Assembly: GCA_013399875.1 (NCBI GenBank)
Contig: VXAZ01005703.1
Location: 1,488,001-1,552,000, forward strand
Source of the DNA: Gymnorhina tibicen
Taxonomy: Eukaryota > Chordata > Aves > Passeriformes > Artamidae
Length of the DNA: 64,000 nt
Reading direction: 5' to 3'
Both the position numbers and the translations under genes were made by a program. The notes beneath the pieces are model-generated. The model searched no databases. It was not told the DNA's origin and saw only the letters and a program-made list of their open reading frames with translations. This document shows, in pieces, positions 28,901 through 37,431 of this stretch; position 1 is the stretch's first letter; each line of letters begins with the position of its first letter.

Positions 28901-31900
28901 GTCCCTGCTATGCTATCTGTCTTTATCCTACAAGTATGAACCTGTTAGAACTGCTGGCCTGAGCAAGGCTAAATGGGAAATCACACCGTGTAGGGATTGC
29001 ATGCACTAATTCCAGATACCAGACAGCTCAAAACTGACTCTATAAGCTGTGCCTCTTAGTGATAGAGGAAGGAGAAATACTTTCGTTCCTTCACTGACAG
29101 AGAAAAAGGTACAGGAGAGCTGAAACTTTGGGAATATTGCTAAAAATGCTCAGATCTTTGTGTACGGACGTGTCTTGAATTTGGCTGCCAAACTTGTCAG
29201 GGTAAAGCTGAGTTACCAGAACTGCACTGAAGGTTCAGTGCCGCTGCAGAAGCAGCCCGAGCTCACAGTGCCTTTGTCCCCGCAGCACCGCGGACAGGCT
29301 GCTCTCAGAGGCAGAGCTGGGTGCCCCGGAAAGCCCCGTGGCTGATAAGAAGGCCCCGGGCAGCGAGCGGGCGGCCGAGCGAGCGGCAGCCGCCCAGCAG
29401 AACTCGGAGAGAGCACGTCTGGCTCCGCAGCCCTCCTTTGTAAATATGCAGGTAGGTCTCCCTGAATGAAGCCAACTAGGCATAAATCTTGCTAATTGCA
29501 GAGTGAAGTTACCATAGAATGCAGAGGTGACTGGGAACTGGAGACTGAGTTGTCATTACCAGTTCAGGAAAAGCATTCACGGCCTCAAGACATCAACTGT
29601 TTTGACTGAGGAGTGGGTTGTCAACAAAAAGTCTTGAGAACAGAAAAGCTCTTGTGCTTCTGTTGAGTAAGAAAAGTTTAAATACAGAAAATTGGATAGC
29701 TGTATTTGTCTCCACAGGCATCATTTCCCTGTAAGAAGTCTTATACTGTTGCTTGGAGAGAATTACAGCTACAAAATACAGTCCACAACTTCTCATACGC
29801 AGTGACAACTTGGTTAATTACAGCCTACAAATATAAGCTACTGCCATGTTACTGCAAATCATCTCCCCAAAGAGGGAGGAGACCCCTTTAACTGTTCTTC
29901 AGGAAGCAGTAATGGGGTTATTTTCAGTATAGATCTACTGAAGTGTGGGCATAGCCAGACTGCATGGAGTAGTGGAACAAGAGGAAGGTTAGTGTTTTGC
30001 AGCCCTTTTTCTTAGTTAATCCTCTAGTTATTTCAAGTAGAGAATGCAGTACTTCAGGCTAATATGGCATTTTTGTAGTTTTGTGTGCTTAGATTTCCTA
30101 ATTTGTAATTCAGCAAAGTGTAGCTTGTTTAATCAGGGGTATTTAAACTTCACATCTTCCATTGACATAGGCAGGACACATACAAAAGTTCTTTGAATTC
30201 TCTCAAAACTTAAGTTCTTTTCCTTTCACAAGATGAGTGCATGGAGGAGAAGTAAACCTGAAAGATTATTAAAAATAACTGTGGTGCCTAGATTTGCAAA
30301 GATATATTGTCTTTTTTGTACTGTTGAGGAATGTTTTAAATGCGAAGAACAGACGGTTAAGGAAGAGAAACTATGCTTGAACGATGTCTTAATTAAAAAA
30401 AATGAAGAAGAATTCTTCCTAAGCAGTTTGTAAATATACTGCTGCAGCCTCACTCAAGTGGAAATCAGATAGTTATTTAAAATCTTTATCTATGTTTGAG
30501 TGAACACTTTAAGTAACTAAGGCTCTAACTGGGCTACAGTGAAATTATTGTGCAGTATTTCAGGTTTCTCCTAGATGTATTCAGTGGCCACTTTGAAAAC
30601 CTTTGTTTTCACCAAGAGATGACTACTGGAGTGACATTTAGTTAGAATGGCAATTAAGCTATCTTCTGCATGTTTAATTTTTAGGCATTTGACTATGAAC
30701 AGAAGAAACTACTAGCAACCAAAGGTATGTGGATGAACAGTGACCTCTGAAAAGTTTGTTAGCATGTGGATGAAATGATTTCCTGAAGTTCCAGTTTTGT
30801 AATCCGATTTTTAATAAAATCTGGAAGTGGTAGTGAAACATGTGCTTTATGTTCCAAAAATTTCTTAATACCAACATAGTATAAAACAGGGTAAGCAGCT
30901 TGCAGATGGGATGTGTAAGTAAATCCATGTGCAAATGATCACTGTTGTTTTCAGAGAGCTCATTACTGTAATACTTCGCTTTATTTGGATGCAAATTAAA
31001 CTTTAAAGTGTTTGTCATATCAGCTAAATGGCCTCTTACTTCAGGGATAAATTGAGTTGTAGAATTAGTAAAGGGCTTAACCATATCTTTGACCTGTTAA
31101 AAAATAAACCAAATGACCCGTTCACCAAAAGAAAAACAGAAGCTCCTCTCTTTGAAACAGATGTGATTCTTTTGGCTTCCGTGCAGCCCTGTGGGACTTA
31201 ACTATCTTCTGGCAGAGTAAATGGCCTTAAGGAAGGGTAGGATTCAAGCTGTGTAGCAAGTGGAGGTGTTTAGAGTTTGGTGCTTGCTGGGCTCAAGCTG
31301 TTAGCAAACATGACTTCAGTACTATGCTCTCAGTACCTTTAAGGCTGAGATTTACTGATTTGTCTCTGTATTTTCAGCTATGTTAAAGAAGCCAGTTGTA
31401 ACAGAAGTGAGAACTCCAACAAATACATGGAGTGGTTTGGGGTTCTCTAAATCAATGCCTGCAGAAACTATCAAGGAACTAAGAAGAGCGAATCACGTAT
31501 CGTACAAGCCTTCCATGACAACTACATATGAGGTATGTAAAAGTATATTGTAATGGAAGTTTACTTTCAGTGAATGACACAGTTGTTTCTCTTGAGGAAT
31601 GCCTATAACTTCTGTAAAAAAATCTTGCAGATAACTGTTCTAAATATTTTTTTATGGTGAAAAATATTTCTTACATAAATATTAAGGCATATGGAATACA
31701 TTCAGCCCAACCCACAAAGTTATGTCTGTTATAGATAAGTCATAGAGCATAGAGGTCTGCTTCTTAAAATATATTTGTTTAAAGCAGCTTCAAACAGCTC
31801 ATGGGACCAAACATCTCAGTAGTTGCAAACAAGCAATCAGGATTGTATAACCTAATGAAAACAGTGTATATATGGCAGATAAACTATATAATGTGTGTCA

Positions 31901-34900
31901 CTGCATGGTGGAGGAGAACAGCAGAACAAGCAGCTCATCTTTCCTTCAGTGCAGAGAACTGGAACAGCTGTCTCTATTGTACTACTCACTGGGCTCAGAA
32001 TTTTCCCAGGCAGAAGGCAGAGAGAGGCCAGCACGTCTCTTCAGAGTCCTAGCATGGGAATCTTGCAGGGAATTTGTTCCTTTCTTGTCAAAGGCATTCT
32101 GAAGTTGCTTTTTAGTGTGCTTCCTTGCTGTAATCCTTCCCAGCTTCCACAGAGACACCTTTTTCTGTCCTGCTTATATAAAATGTAAATGGTATGTTTC
32201 TTAAAGAAGGGGACTTCATAGTTCTCTAGGATATACCTGTTTGTTAATGCAAAAGAAATATTCAGCCAAGATAAAAATGTGCCTTGATATTCTCCACTTG
32301 ACATGTTAACTTTTTGAGCCATTCAGCTACCTGCAGTAGGCTTGGCTACACGTAATGCAGTAGTAACTGGGGAAAGAAAAAGACGTAACCAAAATCTGTG
32401 AATTTTTTTTTGCATACTTTTCTATGTTGGTTGAGCTGGGGTGGGGTTTTCTCCCAGGCCTTGATGTCTAAAATCTCTAAGTGGGTCTGTGATTCTAACC
32501 AAGGATACAGTGTTTCTTCAGGGGTGTCAGTTTTACTAAATACTGTAAGAGACTGCTGCCTCCTAAGTGATGTTTTTCACTCACAATTTGGTGCAAGTTT
32601 ATAGAATTAAATGTTAATTTCCACAATGTTTAGCTCATGTAAGTATGCGATATCAATAACATCTCTTTCTTTTGGGTATGTTCCCACTGAATACTGCTGC
32701 CTTGTATTGCTACAAGACCGTGGGTCTCCACGGTGATGAGAGTTGATTATTATTATTTCACAGGAACATGAAAATCTGTTTCAAAAGACCCCAGACAAAA
32801 CAACTACAAAATCACAAGGCGTTGCAGAATTGTTGTTGTAGTATTGTGTGCAAGACTGTTGTCAAGTAGTGTGTACTTGATCCACTTCTCTTCAGATCCG
32901 TGTTCTGTTGTGTTCTCTTCCCTGTGAAGGGATGTACTCAATAGACTGCTTTGTCTAGAATTTGTGTGGGAATTTGATACCATGGAATGTTTTGGAAACA
33001 AACTTGGAAATACCGAGAAATTTATTTGGAACCGTGGTCTTTAAATAACTCCTGCTTAAAAACTGTAAACTGCATATGTTTTAAGCACACCTGCTGTTTT
33101 TGTGTCCGGTTTGCAATTATTTGACTGTTGATCAACTGCCAAAATAACGCTTGCGAGCTTTAAAAGCTGCTCTTTAAGTGAGCTGCTTCAAAGAAAACAT
33201 CTGAGTCACAATGAAACCTCTGTTTTCAGCCCAGATTTCCTTTCTGTGATTTGCAGGGTTCATCCATGTCTCTCTCCCGGTCCAGCAGTCGGGAACACCT
33301 GGGAGGCGGCAGTGAATCTGATAACTGGAGAGACCGGAATGGGCTTGGACCCGCTGCTCATGATTTTGTCTCCTCAATTGGCAGCCCCAAACGGAAACAA
33401 AACAAATCAGGTTCATAAACTCCTGTCATCTGATTAAAATAAAATAATCATATTGATATCAGTATTTATTTTGATATGAATGTATCCTGACTTCACTAGG
33501 GATTTACATTACTGACACCTTGTAATAAAGTAATTACTTTTTTTTTTACAAATTAAGAAGTGCAAGCATGTGTAACATGATTTACAAATAATGGTCCAAA
33601 AGGAAAACTGTTAAGGATATTTGTTAAATGCCAGATATTCTTGCTTAAAAACTCCTTGCTGTCGTGGAGTGAGTTTTTCAAGGTGTACTGAAAACAGACC
33701 TGTACAAAGGCTTATTTCTAGACCACCCTCGTTCTGCTCTGTTACCAATGCAGCAACAGCCAGGGCTTTTTTGGGCTATTTGCTCACTGGTGAAGTCATA
33801 ATCAGTGCTGAAACTGGATTTTTAAGCACTATTCTCTTCATGGGGATAAAATCTACAAGAACTTACAGTGACAGGACAAGGGGGTATGGCTCAAGCTGAA
33901 AGAGAGTAGGTTCAGATCAGATAGTATGAAAAACATTTTCCCTGTGAGGGTGGTGAGGCCCTGGCACAGGTTGCCCAGAGAAGCTGTGGCTGTCCCTGGA
34001 TCCCTGGAAGTGTCCAAGGCCACGCTGGACAGGGCTTGGAGCAACCTGGTATAGTGGAAGGTGTCCCAGCACATGGCAGGGGGTTGGAATGAGATGAGCC
34101 TTAAGGTCCCTTCCAATCCAGGCAATTCTGTGAAAAGAAGCCTGCCCACGTGTTTGGCATGGCCTAGCATGATTTTAAATACTTTTTTCTGTGGACACAG
34201 GCTGTATGTTTTGTAATTACTCTAAACAATGCTTGAAGTTTACAAATTAGAATTTTACTTTAGTTGAACTTTTATTTTTTTAAAAACTTAACAGATGCCT
34301 TTCTGAAAGAGTGGAAAGTGGAGGTAGAGAATACTAAGTCCATACTACCTATCTGCTTTATGGGGAAACAAGTACTGTGGCTGTTTATACTTCTTGTTGT
34401 TGCCTTTTCTTTTTAAGGTGAATAAAACCTAAATCCCAAATTCAAAGTACACAGATAATAAAAGATGGACATGGTAAGAAAGGATAGCTCCAATTAGAGA
34501 AAATTTTCATGGTTTTAAAAAGTACATTAGTTGAGCTGTGAATGGCTGCACATCATATTCTAAGTACTTGAAGAACTAAAGAGATGACAAGTTTATTTAA
34601 AATCAATCTATTGATGTTTTCAACCTAATTGGATGAAAACGGAAGTTCTAGGTTAATTAAAATAAATGAGGATTAAAAATGTATTTACATGTGTGTTAGA
34701 AGAAAATTATAAATGCAAATACATTAGCAGTGAAGGAAAATGTTCTATGGCAGCTGTAGCTTTTCCAGAGAATAAAATGTGTGGATAAAGGATAAAAGAA
34801 ACAGTGATGAGTTGGCTGGACAAAAGTAGGTCTATAGAAAACAAACACTGGAATTTAACAAAAAAAATTGCATTATGCTGTTCATTCTCTCAGAGCACGG

Positions 34901-37011
34901 ACAGGCGCTTTTTTTCCTGAAAAATAAAGATTTAAATACTTTGTAAATTTAATGATCTGGTTGAATATAATGTTGGTGGAAAATTGTGCCCTTCTGTGAA
35001 GTGTCTGAAAAGTGCCCTTGTTCCCTTTCAGCCGAACACTATCTCAGTAGCAGCAACTACATGGACTGCATCTCCTCGCTGACAGGAAGCAATGGCTGTA
35101 ACCTCAACAGTTTGTTTAAGGGATCTGATCTGCCTGAGCTCTTCAGCAAGCTTGGTTTGGGCAAATACACAGACGTGTTCCAGCAGCAAGAGGTTGGTGT
35201 TCCCTCAAGAGGCACCTTGGTGTTGGTAGGATGTTTTCCAGCAGTAGTTGTTCTGTCTCTTCACCAAAAGCCGCTTAGAACTCACTTTGTGACAGGATTT
35301 TCGTGAGCTGTTCTTTCAAAGCTGGATCATACATCTTACAATTGTGGTAAATACTCACAATCTCTAGACTCATAAATAAATAAGACTAATTGATTTTCTC
35401 TGCTTTTCCAGAGCCGATTACTTTTTAATTTCTCCTTTGCTATCAGAAATGTAGCAAATTGAGCAACTGTGTGAAGAAGCCATTGAACAGCCATGATTGC
35501 TGCTTGCATGCAAGGAATAGTTTGGCAGAGTAACTGTAAAAGGCAGCAGGAAAAAAAAATTAAGCTATTCTGAGCCACATTTATTACTTAAAGACTTGTT
35601 TTGCACAATTTTCCTATTTCTTTTTACTCTAGATTGATCTGCAGACATTCCTTACTCTTACTGATCAAGATTTGAAAGAGTTGGGAATTACCACTTTTGG
35701 TGCCAGAAGAAAAATGCTGCTTGCAATCTCAGGTAAAAAACACAGAGCACCATTTATTGATTTGAAGCATTGTTTGTATTCTTCTCACTCAAATTGTGTG
35801 TTCATAGCTGACAAAGGAAAAATGACTTGGAAAGACTGAAAAGTAAGAGTCTAGTTCACAGAGGTGATATTAGCTCGCCCCTCACCAGAGATGCTTAAAC
35901 CTAGGCTTTATAGAGCTTCCCATTACCTAATAACAGCTCACTTGCAATAGTCCTATAAAGCTGGAGCTTGGTAGAAAGTTCATCTCACAGCACAGATTGT
36001 GAAGTTTGATGCCCCAAAATTGTGGGTCCAGGAATCTCTGGGATTACAGGCCCCGCAGGGTCTGAACAGCACTACATACCAGTCAGAACTGGCATTTTCA
36101 ACCTTTTGGTTCCCTATCCTCCATTTTATTGATTAGCAGAGCAGTCATCCTACTGGGAAAAAGTGCCTGCTTTTGGGGGCTTTGTGGTTTGTTTTTTTTC
36201 TTTTTTGGTGTTTGGTTTGCAAATGTACTTAGTTCAGTACCAGTCATTACAATCTATGTTATCTCTCAGGGATTTGTATCTAGCACAGAGTTTGTCTACA
36301 AGAACAGGAAAGTGGGGAAAAGAAAAATATTTTGAATGAGCTATTACTAATACAAGACTAGGGTGTGTGTTTAAATGGCAGGTGAGCATCTGTTTTCTCT
36401 GAAAGTCCTTGTTAAAATACTGCTTCAGTTTTATGTTTAAAATGAAGAATTGTGCATTGAGAAATGATGAAGTTTGGTAGTAAGCTTTTCTGTCAATCTC
36501 AGTCCACACTGCATGGTTGTGCCTGCAGGAAGATTACAGTCTTTGGGTATTACAACAGAAACTTTTATAAGTTTCAGCTATGTCAGTTTGATCTAAATCA
36601 ATATTGCAAAAAATTATCTATTTCACACTATATCATTGCCAAATAAGAATTGTCCCAAGTAGGTGCCTGCATTCCAAGGAGCCTCTGAGTCTTAACCTGA
36701 CACTCTTATTATCCTGTTGAACTGTTAATTGAAGGAGTACCTCACAGATATTTTCAGTGCGTACTGTATCTGTCTAAAATACTTTGTTCCTTTAAACAGA
36801 AGTTTTGCATTTGGTTTAGATCAAAACATTAAAATGAATTTCTGATGGGAGATTTCTGTGGGTGTGCTTGACCTCTCCAGAACTGAACAAAAACCGAAGA
36901 AAGCTCTTTGACCCATCCAATATCCGTGCCTCGTTCCTGGAAGGGGGAGCCAGCGGGAGACTGCCGCGCCAGTATCACTCGGACATTGCCAGTGTCAGCG
37001 GGCGCTGGTAG
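16906..37011 (+). CDS. BICC1: BICC1, spliced 3' portion (18 exons, 873 residues, 5' end outside window)
   Basis: This is the joined coding region of bicaudal-C homolog 1, a cytoplasmic RNA-binding protein that silences or stabilises target mRNAs and forms SAM-driven polymers. In other vertebrates it acts on polycystin-2 and Dand5 mRNAs and interacts with ANKS3/ANKS6 and the CCR4-NOT deadenylase. Eighteen exons (80, 159, 54, 195, 252, 132, 187, 159, 197, 142, 157, 166, 40, 155, 154, 161, 100 and 131 nt) total 2621 nt and read without interruption to TAG at 37009. Counting from the first, split Asp codon: KH1 tail 1-27; KH2 about 28-98 with GKGG at 47-50; KH-like 1 about 99-163; KH3 about 180-247 with GRNG at 199-202; KH-like 2 about 248-320; low-complexity linker 320-770; SAM about 774-835. 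About 100 N-terminal residues are missing because the window starts inside an intron. Identity rests on near-complete match to mammalian BICC1 as remembered. I see no frameshift or premature stop. Confidence 0.98.
18191..18349 (+). CDS. BICC1: BICC1 coding exon 2 in window (KH2 core)
   Basis: This 53-codon exon has phase 0 at both ends, acceptor TTCCAG and donor GTAAGT at 18350. It encodes residues 28-80. The KH2 RNA-binding loop is intact: VIGKGGNNIKKV places GKGG at residues 47-50, followed by the helix and the CHIHFPD strand. This is the canonical GXXG type and should bind RNA. The 938-nt intron after it contains nothing notable. Confidence 0.97.
19288..19341 (+). CDS. BICC1: BICC1 coding exon 3 in window (end of KH2)
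   Basis: A 54-nt, 18-codon exon, phase 0 at both ends, acceptor CTTCCAG and donor GTAATG at 19342. It encodes VSIAGQPAGVESARVRIR (residues 81-98), the last strand and start of the closing helix of KH2. It is too short to stand out as an open frame and was placed by protein match and splice phase. Skipping would keep frame but delete part of KH2. The next intron is 817 nt. Confidence 0.95.
20159..20353 (+). CDS. BICC1: BICC1 coding exon 4 in window (KH-like domain 1)
   Basis: A 65-codon exon, phase 0 at both ends, acceptor GTTGTAG and donor GTAATC at 20354. It encodes residues 99-163, from ELLPLVLMFELPIAG to NNTSAVK. The KH fold pattern is present but there is no GXXG loop. This is the known KH-like (KHL) type thought to be structural rather than directly RNA-binding. 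The 926-nt intron after it is unremarkable. Confidence 0.97.
21280..21531 (+). CDS. BICC1: BICC1 coding exon 5 in window (KH3)
   Basis: An 84-codon exon, phase 0 at both ends. The acceptor follows a C-run (CCCCCCAG, ends 21279) and the donor is GTAAAT at 21532. It encodes residues 164-247. FMMGRNGSNIKHVM carries the KH3 loop GRNG at 199-202, followed by AQIHFPDPSN, a repeat of the IHFPD strand seen in KH2. This is the largest coding exon in the window. The next intron is 1291 nt with nothing recognised. Confidence 0.98.
22823..22954 (+). CDS. BICC1: BICC1 coding exon 6 in window (KH-like domain 2, first part)
   Basis: A 44-codon exon, phase 0 at both ends, acceptor CTTTTCAG. The donor GTTTGT at 22955 is weaker than consensus at +3 and +4. 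It encodes residues 248-291, starting GCLPLVLMFDMKEEIEVEP and ending KPKPKQPSK. Its opening CLPLVLMFDM echoes the LLPLVLMFEL of KH-like domain 1, which suggests the two KH-like modules arose by internal duplication. No GXXG is present. A 917-nt intron follows. Confidence 0.97.
23872..24058 (+). CDS. BICC1: BICC1 coding exon 7 in window (end of KH-like 2, start of linker)
   Basis: This 187-nt exon starts in phase 0 (acceptor TTCCCTGCAG) and ends one base into a Gly codon (donor GTATGC at 24059). Residues 292-353 close KH-like 2 (SVIVKSVERNALNMYEARK) and enter a Cys/Ser/Gly-rich segment with GLGLTGLG. The 1423-nt intron after it is featureless to my eye. Confidence 0.96.
25482..25640 (+). CDS. 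BICC1: BICC1 coding exon 8 in window (linker)
   Basis: A 159-nt exon entering and leaving in phase 1, acceptor TTTTGCAG. The donor GTCGGT at 25641 is modest. It encodes residues 354-407, a Ser/Pro/Thr-rich stretch including NSSVSPLQSPSSGTPSPT. No fold is expected; SP and TP dipeptides make it a plausible phosphorylation region (inference). Reading through the donor meets TAG within two codons. The 410-nt intron that follows contains a long perfect hairpin listed separately. Confidence 0.96.
25754..25797. repeat. 19-bp perfect inverted repeat around an octamer motif
   Basis: The left arm (25754-25772) begins TTAGCACAGATG. The right arm (25779-25797) is its exact reverse complement, with a 6-nt spacer ATGCAA. 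The centre reads ATGCAAAT (25773-25780), the classical POU octamer. It lies 113 nt inside the intron after coding exon 8 and does not overlap splice sites. No target-site duplication is visible, so a template-switch origin is as likely as a mobile element. Confidence 0.9.
26051..26247 (+). CDS. BICC1: BICC1 coding exon 9 in window (linker)
   Basis: A 197-nt exon entering in phase 1 (acceptor TTGTTACAG) and leaving in phase 0 (donor GTAAGT at 26248). It encodes residues 407-472, from GFSAIPHLMIPSTAQATL through PSPPPGLTPVEV to NGHIK. The first two thirds match mammalian BICC1 closely; the last 20 residues diverge. The short 292-nt intron after it is the smallest in the window. Confidence 0.95.
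26540..26681 (+). CDS. BICC1: BICC1 coding exon 10 in window (divergent linker)
   Basis: A 142-nt exon starting in phase 0 (acceptor CTTTTCAG) and ending one base into Gly (donor GTAAGA at 26682). It encodes residues 473-519, with ALSATSLGENVLSTNHSD in the middle. Only that core resembles the mammalian sequence; the flanks are poorly conserved. It is the least conserved exon in the window but has good splice sites and correct phases. A 1096-nt intron follows. Confidence 0.9.
27778..27934 (+). CDS. BICC1: BICC1 coding exon 11 in window (linker)
   Basis: A 157-nt exon, acceptor ATCATAG (poor polypyrimidine tract) and donor GTAAGT at 27935. It ends two bases into a His codon. It encodes residues 520-571, GCNDAFVEVGMPRSPSHS through VELLQGTKNSHL. 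It matches the conserved mid-linker block of BICC1. The 1351-nt intron after it shows nothing recognisable. Confidence 0.96.
29286..29451 (+). CDS. BICC1: BICC1 coding exon 12 in window (GC-rich, Ala-rich linker)
   Basis: A 166-nt exon, acceptor CCCCGCAG and donor GTAGGT at 29452. It encodes residues 572-627, including PGSERAAERAAAAQQNSERA, a charged Ala-rich run likely to be helical. Base composition is strikingly GC- and CpG-rich against AT-rich introns on both sides. The peptide is conserved, so the composition is not a sign of misassignment. A 1233-nt intron follows. Confidence 0.96.
30685..30724 (+). CDS. BICC1: BICC1 coding exon 13 in window (40-nt small exon)
   Basis: The smallest exon in the window: acceptor TTTTTAG, donor GTATGT at 30725, 13 codons plus one base. 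It encodes AFDYEQKKLLATK (residues 628-640), matching BICC1 exactly as remembered. Skipping it would shift the frame, since 40 is not a multiple of three. The next intron is 653 nt. Confidence 0.95.
31378..31532 (+). CDS. BICC1: BICC1 coding exon 14 in window (conserved linker block)
   Basis: A 155-nt exon, acceptor TATTTTCAG and donor GTATGT at 31533, ending in phase 0. It encodes residues 641-692, starting MLKKPVVTEVRTPTNTW and ending KPSMTTTYE. This block is almost invariant between this genome and mammals although it lies outside the KH and SAM domains, which suggests a short protein-binding motif (inference). The 1724-nt intron after it is the longest between coding exons in the window. 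Confidence 0.97.
33257..33410 (+). CDS. BICC1: BICC1 coding exon 15 in window (Ser/Arg-rich, weak donor)
   Basis: A 154-nt exon, acceptor TTTGCAG, ending one base into an Ala codon. It encodes residues 693-743: GSSMSLSRSSSREHLGGG, then SDNWRDRNG and SPKRKQNKS. The donor CAG|GTTCAT at 33411 departs from consensus at +3 to +5. Reading through it gives Gly-Ser-stop (TAA 33416-33418), so intron retention would truncate the protein before SAM. The following 1621-nt intron carries a CR1 tail. Confidence 0.95.
33866..34133 (+). mobile_element. CR1 LINE 3' end, sense to BICC1
   Basis: About 270 bp of a 5'-truncated chicken-repeat-1 element lies in the BICC1 intron before the SAM exons. Diagnostic segments in order are GTGAGGGTGGTGAGGC, CACAGGTTGCCCAGAGAAGC, CTGGAAGTGTCCAAGGC, GTGGAAGGTGTCCCAGCAC, AAGGTCCCTTCCAATCC, and the terminal ATTCTGTGA. 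CR1 is the dominant avian retrotransposon and its copies are usually dead 5'-truncated tails like this one. The left boundary is approximate. Confidence 0.93.
35032..35192 (+). CDS. BICC1: BICC1 coding exon 16 in window (SAM domain, first half)
   Basis: A 161-nt exon, acceptor CCCTTTCAG, donor GTTGGT at 35193, ending in phase 0. It encodes residues 744-797. EHYLSSSNYMDCISSLTGSN leads into the SAM start at SDLPELFSKLGLGKYTDVF. Leu, Phe and Tyr of the first SAM helices are all in place. Read-through of the donor stays open to TGA at 35304-35306. The next intron is 440 nt. Confidence 0.97.
35633..35732 (+). CDS. BICC1: BICC1 coding exon 17 in window (SAM domain, second half)
   Basis: A 100-nt exon, acceptor TTTACTCTAG, donor GTAAAA at 35733. 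It encodes residues 798-830, IDLQTFLTLTDQDLKELG followed by ITTFGARRKMLLAIS. It contains the Asp/Lys-rich mid-loop and the GARRKM end-helix that make the SAM-SAM polymer interface in this family; all expected charged residues are present. The next intron is 1148 nt. Confidence 0.97.
36881..37011 (+). CDS. BICC1: BICC1 last coding exon (C-terminus and stop)
   Basis: The acceptor is CCTCTCCAG ending 36880. The exon completes a split Glu codon and encodes LNKNRRKLFDPSNIRASF, then EGGASGRLPRQYHSDIASV and SGRW, followed by TAG at 37009-37011. The conserved GRW carboxyl end matches the family, so this is the natural terminus. The exon continues directly into the 3'UTR. Confidence 0.97.
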
Positions 37012-37423
37012 CAGGAGGTTGGGCTCAGAAATCAGCTGGAAAGATGGACATGGCAATCCTGTGGACAGCCTTCACTGCACACCACCCTCTGCACTTTGGG
37101 AGTTTGGGTGTCAAGGACCAAAGCGTTTTGTCTGCACAATACTGTGCCAAAAAAAAAAATCAGAGAGAACACATTTTGTCAGTTGTCTTTTGAAACACCA
37201 AATATGGGTTACGTTTTACTCATGTAGATTGGACAGAATTTGCAATAATAATATAGGGTTCTTCGTTTAGTATTTTATTACCTATAACTATAATGTATGC
37301 ACTGAATTTTGTACTTTGTTGAATGAAGGAAGAATGAAGAGCTGGGATGCCAGAGAGCATAGATTTGGCTTTATCAAGATGGTTTTTTCTGGTACTGCTT
37401 AAAATAATTATTGAGGTCTTTCT

Positions 37424-37431
37424 GCACTTTA
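37424..37431 (+). promoter_or_regulatory. Candidate miR-17/20 family 8-mer site in BICC1 3'UTR
   Basis: GCACTTTA is the full 8-mer complement of the miR-17 family seed (AAAGUGC plus A1). A second, 7-mer match GCACTTT lies at 37091-37097, 333 nt upstream. Seed matches of this length also occur by chance in a 2.8-kb UTR. Confidence 0.35.
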
